From the NCBI GenBank assembly GCA_037783545.1, contig JBBELK010000366.1, positions 868,001-932,000 of the forward strand: 64,000 nucleotides of DNA, given 5' to 3'. The stretch is from Henricia sp. BOLD:AAB3569 (Eukaryota > Echinodermata > Asteroidea > Spinulosida > Echinasteridae). Every line of letters begins with the position of its first letter. The first letter of the stretch is position 1. A program made the translations under genes and the position numbers. The notes below the pieces were generated by a model. That model had not been told where the DNA came from and did no database searches. It saw nothing but the letters and a program-made list of their open reading frames with translations. Below, piece by piece: positions 1-10,938 of the stretch.

Positions 1-64
1 ACAATTAAAGCGGAGGCTGGGCGGCATGTAGAGGTCGGCGAAAGATCGCGCGATTGGGCGGTCA

Positions 65-565
65 CAGTCACAATTAAAAGTGCCCCATACGCTGCCATGA
101 CGGAATGGGGTCGATTTCTTGACCCGTTTATCGGCCGGTGTCCGGCAGGCACTCGACCGATGTCCTGCCTATGCCACTGCGTTACCCCGGCCAATGTCGG
201 GCCGATTTCCGGCCAGGCGCCGCCAAGTCGGCCGGACGCCGGGCGTGGCCCGGCCGGCTGGCGTTTGAGCAGCGTCTGGCCGATATATGGATTGTCTGGG
301 TTGTCAAAAATTTGGCCCGGAGCCCGCCCGATGTGTGCGATGCCATGCCGGACATAGGCCAGGCATTGACCGATTTATTGGCGATCAGTTTGCGATGCGA
401 AACGCCGCACCAGGTTTTAAGTCCAAATTAAAAGTAACTCGATGCCCGCCCGATACCCAAAAATTACCCGGCAGCCGCAAGGAGTCCCGTGGGGCCCAGG
501 CCAAAAATGCCTAGAAATCCGTCGCAAACTACTCGCAAACCCATCGCAATAGCTAATTGTGACTG
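65..565. mobile_element. GC-rich element with 12-bp terminal inverted repeats
   Basis: CAGTCACAATTA at 65-76 is mirrored exactly by TAATTGTGACTG at 554-565. The 500 bp between them are much richer in G+C than the flanks and full of GGCC, CCGG and GCCCGATG-like words, so it looks internally repetitive. No clear target duplication flanks it. Overlapping open frames of 75-97 codons on the plus strand follow from the GC-rich composition and resemble nothing I know. A non-autonomous DNA transposon is the likeliest reading, but 12 bp is a short match. Confidence 0.45.
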
Positions 566-1967
566 GGGTATAACTCCCCTATAACTAACACACTGTTCCC
601 TTTTGTTAAACGCACCAACTCCCCTAAAGCAAAAGGTTGTTGTTATGTATACGTATTTAGGCAATTGCTAATCAAGGTGGCATTTGCTTGCAAGAAACAA
701 GCTTTTGCTTTTGCTTAAAACTAGACACTTTTGCTTGCTAGCAACTGCTTATTTTTATGTATGAAGATGTAAGCAAAAGCCTACAAAAAGCAATTGCTAG
801 TTTTTATGAATTCGGCCCATTGTTAATATCCCTCGCGTTCAAATCGCGTGGACCAAAAAGGAATGCTGAGCAGGGAAGCATTTTACAAAATATGTACACC
901 GTATACGAGTTGGCGTGTTTCTAATGTGGGCATCATTAGTGCATTGCCAGAATACCGTTGCGCCCACCAGCAAATCCTCTGAGCAGGTTATATTTTCCGT
1001 TCCGCGCTTCGGCAAATGGCGCGGCCATTTAAGGCTGTTTTTAACTTAATGGATAACGATACCGAGCGTTCCGGGAGCGGTAATTAATTTCGAACATTTT
1101 AGCCTGTAGAAGGCTTCACCAACTTGGGCTGCATTCCAAATACGCAAACATTGCCAACGTTTGCAACGTTCGCCAACAACTGGTACATGTAGGCCTACCT
1201 ATAGCTGCTTTCCATAGGATGACGAGTTCCCAAAACGATGTATACCATTGGTGAACATTGGTACCGTTTATATTTGGCGTTTAGTTCCCCTTCCCTGCCC
1301 CAATCACGATAGGATAAACGAAAATGCCTGGATAAATGTGGATAAATATGCCAAACAATAACACGTTTTAACCTCGTGTGGCCCAGATTTCCACGCCTTT
1401 CTTTCGCGTGGAGAACGTCGACAAAATGCAATCAAATTTAAAACCAAGCTCGTACAAATTGGAAATACAAGCGAAAATCATTCAATTTCGCCCAAGACTC
1501 CTGCCAATAGCATAATTAATTCGTCAATAAACAAACATATTCGGCAGTGTGACATTGGAAAAAGAAGCTTGACCATAATTATACGTTTAGTTTCTTTAAC
1601 ACCGTTTGCTTGAATATAAAATTAGTTTGTCATGAGATCGCCGTGCTACTTGATCGCTTATGCTCCCACGTTCCCTAATTGCTGCCACGAACACCCCAAA
1701 TCATCCCGAATAAAAATTATTGATGGCATCGGGATAAGTTAGCCCCGATTCGCTATCTGTAAGAATAACTTAAAAACAAAAAAGGAATAATCACGAACTA
1801 TTACGAATTGGAAGCAGAATCAGACCGAATCAAGCCGAATGATTGCGATTTAGTATGGCCTACAGAATAAAACCGATTGATGACGATGTTGTCACGAATG
1901 ATGTATACGAATAACTGCAGAATCATATTCGTAAGTTATTCTTGTAATATTCGTACCGGTACAGTTC
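566..1967. other. Gene-free stretch with a short TTTTGCTT-rich patch
   Basis: I see no exon, RNA gene or clear transposon end. At about 660-805 the words TTTTGCTT and AAGCAAAAGC recur, and the palindrome AGCAATTGCTAG appears near its right end with GGCAATTGCTAA near its left end, suggesting a small degenerate palindromic repeat. From about 1640 onward the DNA is rich in GAAT/ATTC words, which also occur after the TTAA element at 2785-3000. This part may be an older repeat that was split by that insertion. Confidence 0.4.
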
Positions 1968-2784
1968 TTAAAGGAACACGTTGCCTTCAGATTTCACGAA
2001 ATCTCACGTTTGAGGGTGTTCCTTATACTTATTAAGAGTTGTTCTTGCAATAAAACACATTTAATGTGTTATAATTAGTGAATGGTAATTTAAAAAAACA
2101 AACACTGACCTCTGACCCCACTACATGTCCCGCGAAATGTATACGTATTTCAAGCCGTCAATACGATCGTCCGGGTAGTGGGCAAAATGCAGCGACGAAC
2201 AGGAGTTAGGCTGGCGCCGTAGCCAGTGGTCAGGTAAACCTATCAGATGAACGCAAGGTACCATACCATTCTCCGCCTCCCGAGACATGTGTGAAATGTA
2301 AACACAGTAACACACACACACCGACTGGCTGTCAAAAAATGGATCGTCAAGAGAACACAGCAGACGCGTCAAAAAAGAAAAAAACGAAAACCTCGCCAAT
2401 CAGGGTAAGAATATTGTCATGGGACAAACCGATAGAAAGGACTTGGATGATTTATACCCAATGGTTATTGTAGACACGAATTAAAAAAACAGGCACATCA
2501 CACGCAACGGAGGAAGGAAAAATAATTTCTTTCTCCAGGCTGGAAATAAGACTAATATAATTTCTCCGCCATTTATGGGAGTCAAGATTTTGACTCCCAT
2601 AAATGGCGGAGCGTGCTGCTAAGAGAAATTACGCAAAATTGAAGCATTTCTAAGGCACGTTTGTGTGGATCATTATATTCTACTTTTTAAACATCTTTCA
2701 GATCGTGCTCATTATACTTCAAATGCTTGTAATAGCCCAAAAACGCCCAATAAAGCGCAAACCGAAGGCAACGTGTTCCTTTAA
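1968..2784. mobile_element. TTAA-flanked piggyBac-type non-autonomous element
   Basis: TTAA stands at 1968-1971 and again at 2781-2784. Between them the element begins AGGAACACGTTGCCTTC and ends with the exact reverse complement, a 17-bp terminal inverted repeat. TTAA target duplication is the hallmark of piggyBac-type transposition. The 809-bp interior has no recognisable transposase, so it must have been moved in trans. It carries a perfect 22-bp-arm hairpin at 2564-2611. Open frames at 2121-2399 (minus) and 2291-2473 (plus) overlap on opposite strands and are not credible genes. Confidence 0.85.
2564..2611. repeat. Perfect 22-bp hairpin
   Basis: CTCCGCCATTTATGGGAGTC followed by AA, a four-base GATT loop, and the exact reverse complement give two 22-nt arms with no mismatch. 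It lies inside the TTAA element near its right third. A perfect arm suggests either recent origin or gene conversion; it may be a small foldback inserted in the element. Confidence 0.93.
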
Positions 2785-3589
2785 TACATTCGTAATGATT
2801 CGGCATTGTTTTGGACTGTTAATACTCCAGAATGACTCTAGTACGAAACTTGTAAGAATGCTGTAAGAATATCCAGAATTAGTTACGAATTAAACAAGAA
2901 TGAACCAAGAATTGAAATTCGTTCCTGAATCACCTAGACAATTTTGAACATGTCCAAAATTGCCGCGAGGGTCTTCCCGATCTTTCACCGAACTCCCAGA
3001 ATCATCCCGAGGCAGCCATGCAAGAACCATCCCCGATTTACTCAAAAATTGCTATTAATCGGAAATGTGTAAACCTAGCTTTAGTGCGCCGTATGGGAAT
3101 CTGAAGTGTAGACGTAAAGTTGGGTTGATTAAGGCTATTTGATCAGTTTTGGAAAAATTTTAATGACGAAAATAAGACGTCTTAAACTAAAGTTAAAACT
3201 CGGTTAAACAATAAATGTCTTTAAACGAAATTGAATAGTGTAAAAATGAAACGGAGAAACTGCGACCTGATCACAAATACACGAACATGCACTTTCAAAC
3301 ACAAATTCGAATTCATTTCTTATTGCCATTAAAATGTTTTGAGACAAACACCCAGGGAAATAAATTTGTCAGTGGTAATAAAAACAGCCTGGTAGAGTGA
3401 CACCGGTGATTGACAGCTTTATTGTTTAAAAAGATACTATGTATCTTTTCCACCCTGTTTGGACGCAATTCTTGAAACTTGATCCCTTGGTCTACTACAT
3501 TGGTTGCTGTAAATAAATGAAAACACATCCTCGAAAGAGCAATAGCTTTGTTATTTTAACCCAGATAATTGAAAGGTCCGTTGCCATCG
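2785..3589. other. Gene-free stretch
   Basis: No exon with flanking splice sites, RNA gene or clean terminal repeat is visible. The first 200 bp are rich in GAAT/ATTC words like the DNA left of the TTAA element. A 71-codon minus-strand frame at 3313-3528 has no family resemblance. Confidence 0.4.
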
Positions 3590-3790
3590 TCCACGCGTGG
3601 AAATGCGTCTTGCACTACTTTTCTGTGTGCGGATACACCTACATACCCATGCGTGTTTTGTCTTTGTCCACGCGTGGAAACCTCTCTTGCCGTGCGTGGG
3701 ATGTTGTAATTTATGTAAATGAGGAGTTAATGAGATCTTTCCACGCAAGGGAAGATTTTCTCCACGCAATGATCACACGCGTGGGTTCCA
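3590..3790. repeat. Cluster of CCACGCGTGG palindromes
   Basis: The 10-bp palindrome CCACGCGTGG occurs at 3591-3600 and 3669-3678, with related half-sites (GTGCGTGGG, TCCACGCAAG, TCCACGCAAT, ACACGCGTGGG) in the next 110 bp. Both orientations are present, so overlapping open frames appear on both strands (3517-3795 plus, 3551-3769 minus). It could be a degenerate inverted-repeat element or a cluster of binding sites; I see no gene next to it. Confidence 0.45.
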
Positions 3791-4075
3791 ACTAATTTCG
3801 AGCTGTACTGTAGGCTACATGTATGTACACATGTATGGTCAAGTTCTCTTCATATGGGCACTCATGTCCGTGAGAGATATTTGTCTGGTGCTGTGCCTAT
3901 AGTGATGTGGTGTTACGAGAGTCATAACTTTCAGCCCAACCGATGCAAAGCAATGCAAGGCGCACTGTGAGGCAAAGGCAAACTTAGATTGTGCTATCAC
4001 ACATACCGTACTGCACATGTACAGGACCATATACTTGTAGACACTGTGCACTGAGGACTACGTGTAGACACCGAG

Positions 4076-4147
4076 GACGCGGTCTAGTGGATCGTATTGA
4101 AAACCTGCGTTAGTTCCAAAGATAGTGGGTTCGAATCCTGGTCCGGC
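4076..4147 (+). repeat. tRNA-related (SINE head-like) sequence
   Basis: The stretch has the look of a tRNA-derived promoter: GCGGTCTAGTGGAT near the start resembles an RNA polymerase III A box, and GGTTCGAATCC at 4128-4138 is a perfect B box at normal spacing. The acceptor stem does not pair well, so it is not a functional tRNA gene. I see no clear tail or target duplication. It is probably a SINE head or a tRNA pseudogene. Confidence 0.45.
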
Positions 4148-4944
4148 CCATCCATGGTGCGGAAACCGCGCATTCCACATCCTTTCCTTTTTCCTTTTTC
4201 AAAACACAATTGCCATACCATGCGGCATATAATCCTCTGCTTGAAACGATTTATTGTCAAAATTTGGAGAAATAAGAATACCAAAGTCGTCTACTGAATA
4301 CAAACTGTGGAAAAAAACTGTTTTGCCGTTATTTTTCCCCGATGTGATTATTCATATGATGGTTATTTAAAATGCGTTATTTAGATGAACCTGACATAAC
4401 TGTTTGACAGAGGCTGGTAAAGTGTCTCGGTCGACCGGGAAGGGGGTGGGCGGGGGAGGCGGTGGGTTGCATCCAATTTACCCACAAAATCAACCCGGGC
4501 AGATGCCATCAAACGAAAAAAAATGAAATGTTGGACAATTTATGAGTTGTGAAGCTGAAAATGTTGTTTTTTTATTGTGGCCATACTGACAACGCGATCC
4601 GTTGTCACGGTCTTATCCAACGGTTTACCGCCGAACGGAATAAATATATATATATATATATATTTTTAAAAAAGGTTAACCGTTGCAGGCTTGTCCAGTG
4701 AGGCGCTTTGACATTCAATAACCACATGTATTTTCCAAATTTAACATACTACATACCTTCAATGGAAACAAATAAATAAATAAATAAAATAAATTTTGTA
4801 AAAATTGCATCATTCAATGAAATGAGGAAATTAATATAAGATGAAACACAAATTAAACGAAATGTGTTTGACGACGGTCGAACGTTGTCGAAAGACTGTA
4901 TACTTGTACCTTTCGGTACAGATATGGAAGAATAGACCTATGAC
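4148..4944. other. Gene-free stretch with simple repeats
   Basis: The stretch contains a G-rich patch near 4440-4465, a (TA)n run near 4645-4662 and an AAATAAAT run near 4770-4795. No gene is seen. Confidence 0.5.
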
Positions 4945-5331
4945 ATAATGACGTCACGCAATGTTTACCGTGGTGCATTATGGGTGAAAAGTAGGGACGA
5001 AATCTCTGCATCGCTAGTTTGCACAATTATTGCAGGGCCATTTTCGCCGCCTTTTGAAGCCTTAAAAGTTAAAACCATAGTTCCGGCGTCCGTCGTGCGC
5101 TTAAAACTCACGCAGGCACAACTAAGTTGACACAAACCATTTTAGAAATTTACGATCTTTGTTTTGGGCGTTTTTTGCCAGCGAAGCGGTTAGTAAAGTT
5201 CACAAAGTTACGTGCATAATATGATAGGCGCTATGCATGCAACGCACGCAAAGTTCGAAAACTAGCGATTTCGGCCCCACTTTTCACCCATAATGCACCG
5301 CGGTAAACATCGCGTGACGTCATTACGTTTC
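4945..5331. mobile_element. MITE with roughly 60-bp inverted ends
   Basis: The left end AATGACGTCACGCAATGTTT continues through GTGCATTATGGGTGAAAAGT. The right end at about 5270-5331 carries the same sequence reversed with a few changes. The arms are near 60 bp and include a CRE octamer (TGACGTCA) at each tip. The interior of about 250 bp has no coding signal; a 60-codon open frame spans the left arm and is rejected. Confidence 0.75.
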
Positions 5332-5596
5332 GGGTGTATTGCGGAAAGGGTCGAGTACGCTGTTATTACCCTTGGTCACCCAGCGCCGGTCTGTTGGTGT
5401 TGCTCCAAGGAGAGTCGTCGGAACGGGGGTTAGAATTTTTTAACAAATGAAATAAATGTATTTGTGCAATAAATTGTCGGTAAATATTTAAATTAATTTC
5501 TGCTACAATTCGCCTGTGTCTTTTTTATTGTTTCGACAAAACGTGTTAGCAATTCTGTACAGTTTACGCAGCTAAGTTGAGGAGGATGTTAACCAC

Positions 5597-5666
5597 CTCC
5601 CCCCAATTCAATGTTGTTCGGAGTTGCGCCCGCCGCGGCGAGTCCCAACATTGAAATGGGGGGGGG
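5597..5666. repeat. Hairpin with about 19-bp arms
   Basis: CCCCCCAATTCAATGTTG is mirrored by CAACATTGAAATGGGGGG with about one mismatch, around a roughly 29-bp GC-rich loop. The short G run at the right foot may vary in length. Confidence 0.7.
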
Positions 5667-5730
5667 GTCGAGATTGGCTCATTAAATTATGTAACATTCG
5701 ACAAAGAAGCGAGGATGGTGTTTATGATAA

Positions 5731-6068
5731 GGCCAAAAAAAATAATAGTTCTGCTTCCGGTTTCCCGACCGACCCTATTTTTAGGCTGCGACCCTATTTT
5801 TTTTATCGAAAAAATAAAAAAAAACAAAAAAAACAAACAAACAAACAAACGTATAAATAAATTTCTAACGACGTGCTTCATGTATTGTAGAAGTTATTTG
5901 GTAGTCTTGTTTCCATTGTTTTACTGTTACCCTTAAGCCTTGACTACACGCAGATGCCTCCATATGATTGTGCACAAAAAAAATTGGCAAAAAAAAAAAA
6001 TTCCGTACCTACCTACCCTATTTTGAAATGCCATGTAATCGGAAGCAGCACTATTTTTTTTTTTGGCC
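5731..6068. mobile_element. MITE, GGCCAAAAAAAATAATAG family
   Basis: The left end starts GGCCAAAAAAAATAATAG followed by TTCTGCTTCCGG. The right end reverses this with small differences (GGAAGCAGCACTA then a T run and GGCC). The sequence just inside both ends also matches (ACCCTATTTT and its reverse complement), so the inverted arms are about 30 bp or more. The middle is A-rich simple sequence. Several short open frames here come from AAA/ACA runs and are not genes. Confidence 0.78.
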
Positions 6069-6157
6069 TAACTATGAAAGGCCCGCCCCCCCACCCATAC
6101 ATGTACATGTAACACTGTGTAGTGAAAACATATTTGCCATTTCTGTAGTAATCACAA

Positions 6158-6175
6158 ATCGAGGACGTCCTCGAT
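6158..6175. repeat. Perfect 18-bp palindrome
   Basis: ATCGAGGACGTCCTCGAT is a perfect palindrome. The half-site GTCCTCGAT is repeated immediately downstream (near 6185-6193), giving three copies of one half-site in 40 bp. It has no neighbouring gene; it may be the centre of a small decayed foldback. Confidence 0.8.
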
Positions 6176-6303
6176 TCGCGAGCCGTCCTCGATACGTTGG
6201 TAAGTTTCCACATACATGTACAAGACCTCAATTCGCGGCTTAGACAAGTGCTGTTCACATCAGCTGGGCAGAACATTACACACGTAGATAGTCCAGAAAC
6301 CAG

Positions 6304-6930
6304 CAGCCGATTTCACGAAACTTTACGCAATTGCGTAAGTCCACTTATGCCATAAGTTATTGCGTAACTTGCGCAATAAGTTAATAAGCGTTTCACGAAA
6401 GATGCGCCACATCAGGATGTGGCGCAACTCGCCGACTTACGCCATAAAATGTGGCGTAACTTGCGCAATGGTTTTTGGTGGCGTAAGTTGGAAAAATGTG
6501 TCGTAGGACAGTGGAAAATGGCGATAATGCAGCTAGCTACACGTGCTTATTTACCGCATCGTCAACGAACTGAACCCCAGCCTTCCGTTTGTAGAAAACG
6601 GCCTTTATCGGTGAAATCTGCGACTCGACGCATTATGACTCGCGACGGCAGCCATGATGACCGTTCAAAATTTGTGAAAAACAACGACGTATGTTTTATG
6701 TACGACTATTTTATCAAGCGCAAGCATCAAATAGTCGTTGATAAACTAGAAATTAGCCTCGTCCTAGAAGTTACAAGTGCTAAAGTGAAAAAATAAACGT
6801 TGCGCAGCTAAGAAGAGTTTCGTGAAATCGATTTTAAGTAATTGCGCAGCTACGGCATAACTTTATGGCGTAAGTCTTGCGCCATAACCGTTTATGGCGC
6901 AAGTTACGCACTGTTTCGTGAAATCGGCTG
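6304..6930. mobile_element. Element of the CAGCCGATTTCACGAAAC family, long copy
   Basis: The ends CAGCCGATTTCACGAAAC and its reverse complement bound 627 bp; the trinucleotide CAG flanks both sides and could be a 3-bp target duplication. Sub-terminal arms contain repeated GCGTAAGT/ACTTGCGCAA words in both orientations. The core at about 6500-6800 is unique sequence with a 125-codon plus-strand open frame (6419-6796) that starts inside the arm and resembles no transposase I know. A 117-bp relative lacking this core lies at 43081-43197. Confidence 0.82.
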
Positions 6931-7754
6931 CAGTACAAACACAACAAATTACACAATAGGTCAGAAAATTGGGATTAATCCGATCCGTGATTGAATTCGG
7001 TAAATTTTAGCTTTGATCAGGAAATTTTTTTTTATAAAATTGGGAAAACTCTGCAAATATGTATGTTTCTGCGCAACATTTCGAGCAACACAGTGATAAT
7101 GAATGGTAATTTAAACCACTTTGGTCAAGTACTGTACATGTACATGTACACATCCAGTTTTAACAATTGGGGCCTAATTAAGAAAGATCCTTTTTTTATG
7201 CCATGGTTTTGTTGTTGAAAATACGCGTGCATGTGGCAGGTACGGTACATATGTACGTATACGTACATGTACAGTGTGTATACTCATGATACAGGTGTAA
7301 GTGTCGATTCATAAAAAACATAAGGGTAAGGGCAATTAACAAACCTTAAAAAAAACATATTGAAGAAGATGTGTACCGTACCGGTGTATATATATGAACT
7401 AAAAGTACGTGAGTGAACGTTCTACTTGAGTCAACTTTAGTCACATGTTGATTCATTAAATTTGGAATATTGCATGATGAAATGTTTGCATAATGGTTTC
7501 AGTGAATTCACTGATCCTCAAAACATTTTTGGACAACAGGGAGCAGAGTACAGTAGCTCTGTGCTACAGTACATGTACATCCATTTACATGTACCGGTAT
7601 ATTGCAAATTAATAGCAGTAACAAAGGGTAACAAAGTGGCACCCGTGGAATCTACGAAATTTAAATGACGGGAAAAGGCAAAAATATTTTGTGCAAGCCT
7701 TAATGTGGGTTTCTGTCTGGGGGTCTCACTCAAGACTTCCCTGACTTACATAAT
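6931..7754. other. Gene-free stretch
   Basis: The stretch is AT-rich with several ACATGTACATGT and GTACGTATACGTAC runs near 7135-7275 and 7560-7600. I see no exon, RNA gene or element end here. Confidence 0.45.
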
Positions 7755-7947
7755 GCGTGTTTCTATTGAGAACCATTTACCGGATAATGCCAGAAAAGAC
7801 GGAAAATGTGCTCAGTAGAAACAGGTCTTATCCGCTATTTACCGGTAAATGGCGGGGAGGATTTTCCGGTTTTTTCCCCGGCAATTTTCCTTCTCGAGGA
7901 AGGAAAATGCCGGGGAATTTTTCCGGTGAGCGCCAATAGAAACACGC
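7755..7947. mobile_element. Short inverted-repeat element, GCGTGTTTCTATTG ends
   Basis: GCGTGTTTCTATTG at 7755-7768 is mirrored exactly by CAATAGAAACACGC at 7934-7947. The interior carries palindromes such as ATTTACCGGTAAAT and a pair CGGGGAGGATTTTCC / GGAAAATGCCGGGG. No clear target duplication is seen. Related words recur at 8748-8848. Long overlapping minus-strand frames across 7828-8199 cross the element boundary and are not genes. Confidence 0.62.
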
Positions 7948-8747
7948 ACCGTTCCGCCCGAGTGCGCATGCAGGGGAGAAACGGAGACACGTGACCGCAA
8001 ATATTGACCCAGAGTTGACATCTGAGCAACCGCGTGCGTGCCACACATGCATTGCGCTTGTGACGACTACCGACCACGCTACCGACCAAAACACGCGTTC
8101 GTTTTGTTCCCGTGCATATATTCCACATAGGAGAATATAGTGACAAGTATAAGGGCGCTTCATCTTGATCTGTGATTGGTCGTCTTTGAGCGTGCGCATT
8201 GTGTGTTTTATATTTAAAAATTAGCGAAGCCCTTTGTTTTAGGCAATGTACTTTATTTACATTTGGATATGTTCGACACGCACGGTATGGTTACAAATGC
8301 CAATGAAAAAAGTGCGCACTTACGAAAAAAAAAAATAATAATAACGACGTGACCACGGGTAGAATTCTACCCGTCATGGCTGCCCTTTACCGATCCCTAT
8401 ATTTTCGCAATAAGCGATAGGATCGGGAACCAATCTATCATTTTAACAGCTTCATTTAATTTTTTTGCAATAGACCACTGAAGTGTGACATCAGTTGCCA
8501 TGGTAATTGGGTCTAAACATTCGCTGGTAATCTGAAACGTCCATTGGTATGGCGCAGGGAAACAGTTCACAGGTTTTACTAGTGTATAGACCCATACAGC
8601 AAGGATTGCAACATACACACAAAGGGTGGCGTTTTCACTTTAGTATCTGTTTCCACAATGCACGTGTCTGACCTCTGTGCGTGACCTTTATCCGGCAAAC
8701 TCACGAAGCGTTACGAAAACCAGCAAGCTCCGCTATTTTCCGGATAG
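7948..8747. other. Gene-free stretch between two related repeat ends
   Basis: The stretch is GC-richer at the left (7950-8110), then AT-rich. It is bounded by two repeats that share CAGTAGAAAC and TTATCCGCTATTTACCGG, so the whole 7755-8848 interval could be one larger element with the CAATAGAAACAC end at the right. No exon was seen. Confidence 0.4.
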
Positions 8748-8848
8748 AGCGGCTCAGTAGAAACTTCGCATTAGTCCCTCGTTATCCGCTATTTACCGGT
8801 AAATGTGTTTACCGGTAAAATTCCGGATCTTCAATAGAAACACACTTA
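8748..8848. repeat. Relative of the 7755 element (right end)
   Basis: CAGTAGAAAC, TTATCCGCTATTTACCGG and the end CAATAGAAACACAC match words in the 7755-7947 element in the same order. Only one end is clear, so it is either a truncated second copy or the true right end of a 1.1-kb element beginning at 7755. Confidence 0.5.
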
Positions 8849-9164
8849 TAGTTGAACCTCAGCTGGGGCATGCACATGATGAGCACTGCTTTTGGGCTCC
8901 GGATTGCTACAGTTTTTAATCATGGTGAAACCAAAGTGTTTTGGCCACAGATACATGTACCGGTAGGTGTGGTTCTCACTTTGGCGGTTCGGGGTACTAC
9001 ATGTAGAACACCACGGTTGTGTCTACAAATTTACCAGGGATAATTTACGGATAAATATTAATCATGGGCTTGCGGCACCCTTAACTGTGAAATTGAGAAC
9101 GTATGCATTATGCATGGTTCGGTGGTCAACACCCCACCCTCAACTAAATTTCCCTTTGGGTTGG

Positions 9165-9204
9165 TGGGGGGTGGGGGGGGGGGGGGGGGGGGGGGGTGGG
9201 GGAG
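9165..9204. repeat. Poly-G tract
   Basis: The tract is nearly uninterrupted G with two or three T interruptions. Its true length is uncertain because such runs are hard to sequence. It produces an artefactual Gly-rich frame on the plus strand and a Pro-rich frame on the minus strand. Confidence 0.9.
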
Positions 9205-9345
9205 TACTGGCAAGGGATACAAAATTATCAAGTCTGATAAAATGTCACATGGTGTCAATCCTGAGATTTATTGTGGCATCTACGGGTAGGTTATTAAAAA
9301 GTCCATCTGGGAGAGACAGATAATTTTGTTAATGTGCTTATTCAG

Positions 9346-9471
9346 GGAACTGGGGTGCACTTGGCCTTCCTGGACCACAGGAAGAGACCAATTCAGGATC
9401 ATTTCCTGTATGGCTCCAGAAGTGAGACTGGAGCTTCTCCACAATCGGACCCAACAGGAATCCTACACAAT
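9346..9471 (+). CDS. Possible GALNT stem-region exon (candidate)
   Basis: The stretch is exactly 126 bp, open in frame 1, preceded by a good acceptor (TGTGCTTATTCAG) and followed by GTATGT, a normal donor. It reads ...LAFLDHRKRPIQDHFLY... and then SRSETGASPQSDPTGILHN. In this frame both ends fall on codon boundaries, which matches the phase of the first firm GALNT exon if that starts at 22235. A low-complexity stem between the membrane anchor and the catalytic domain is poorly conserved in this family, so homology cannot settle it. It could equally belong to another transcript or be chance. It has no initiator or membrane segment in the required frame, so an upstream exon would still be needed. 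Confidence 0.35.
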
Positions 9472-10765
9472 GTATGTCATCACTGTTTTTGTTTAGTCTT
9501 GCTGATCCTCATGGTTTGCAGCTGTGTCTGAAGATTCTCTCTTGTCATACACATGTCATAACTTTGTGGAGCTACATGTACATTAATAATCCAGGAATTT
9601 AAAAATACCGGATTATAACATATATACAGTACTTGAAAATTAGCCAACTTTTAGACCAAAGGCCCAAAACATTACTCTGCATGGTCTGTGTCTATAGGGA
9701 GATTTTGTGTAGGCCCCACTGGCTGTGCTAAATGATTGTTGGTCTCATGCAGCCACCACTCAGTTCCACCAACTGGCACTAAGAGGAAAATTCAGTTTCT
9801 CGATCTGGACAATCAGCAGCAATACTGATCAGCATCAATTGGTAATTACAGCAAACTACAATTTTTGACAAAATAGCTTTGGACACCCCGGCTAAAACCC
9901 TGTGCAACCCCCACGCCATCAAAATCTGCAGCAATTATTTATTCGGGGCGTTTTCCCCTCCTCAAAACACACCTGCCGAAAATCCACCCGCACTGCACAA
10001 GCAACAAAGCTCTCATGCCAGTGCACATCTGTCTACTGCAATAGAACAAATCCATGCCAGTTGAGGATGCCCTTATACGGAGAAAAAGAAGAGGGAATAA
10101 AGAGTGAGAGGAATAAAAAGACCACGTGCAAGGGTCCCAGTGCACAACATGCTTTTTTACTGCTTCAAATACAGGTACCTCAGAGACATTAAGAAGTGTC
10201 AAAACTTGAAGAAAAAAAAATCTGACGCAATCTATAGTGGTACATGGCAGTTGCTCGAGGATCGTTTGTCATGCTTTCGTAGCAAATATATTTTAGAATT
10301 GACGTGTTCTCCAACGATTCACCCTTGCAATTAAAAGGATCAGTCACTTAGAAGTTTTTATTGTTAGTGTGGTGAATCGTTTGAAAATTTAACTGACTAA
10401 AAATCCCAGCTTGAGCAGGTACGTGGATAAATCACTGTACGTGTGACTAGGAATTGAGGCGAGAGTTCAAGTCCCACCGCAGACATTTTTTTGTAAGGTT
10501 AAAACTTGCACCTCATTTAATTTTGTTTGCTACTGTGTAACGATGAGCCAAAGAAGATTGCAACGATTTCCCTGCAAGGTATTATTTTTTCGTGATTAAT
10601 CGCTTGATTGTATCCTCAAACGTGATTTTTTTTTGCAACGAACCGTGGCGTCTTCAAAGTTTGAAATGTGTACCATATTGTAATTATGTGAAATTTGGTT
10701 CAAGAAGCCGAAAAAGTCAATCTTTTGAACAAATCACTCGGTTTTGATTGTTTTTAATTTTCAGG
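9472..10765. other. Gene-free stretch with partial repeats
   Basis: At 9859-9945 there is a partial copy of the element at 10766-10938 (GACAAAATAGCTTTGGACAC then CCCGGCTAAA). At about 10430-10490 a B-box-like AGAGTTCAAGTCCCACC follows GTGTGACTAGGAATTG, perhaps a tRNA-related remnant. No further exon is supported. Confidence 0.4.
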
Positions 10766-10938
10766 CAATCTTGGACAAAATAGCTTGGGACACCCCGGCT
10801 AAATCCCGTGCAGCCCCGCGCAATGTTGGGTCGCTGGGGTGTGCACCACCGAAATCTACAGCAGTCGGCGTCAACATTGAATGGGGGAGCAAGCCGGGGT
10901 ACACACTTCAGCTGTCCCAACTATTTTGTCCAGGATTG
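10766..10938. mobile_element. MITE, CAATCYTGGACAAAATAG ends
   Basis: CAATCTTGGACAAAATAG at the left is mirrored at the right by CTATTTTGTCCAGGATTG with one change, followed inward on both sides by TTGGGACA-like sequence. The element is 173 bp with a GC-rich middle containing CAATGTTGGGTCGC and a mirrored CAACATTGAATG. A left-half relative lies at 9859-9945. Confidence 0.78.

Noticed and set aside
4945-5331. CRE-containing promoter
   Set aside because: The TGACGTCA sites are at mirrored positions of a MITE's ends, and no exon follows.
6419-6796. 125-codon plus-strand frame as a transposase gene
   Set aside because: It begins in the inverted arm of the element and shows no DDE/DDD or DNA-binding motif that I can see. 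Kept only as an open core.
7828-8199. 123-codon minus-strand frame, with overlapping 103- and 69-codon frames
   Set aside because: They cross the edge of an inverted-repeat element, overlap in three frames, and show no known motif.
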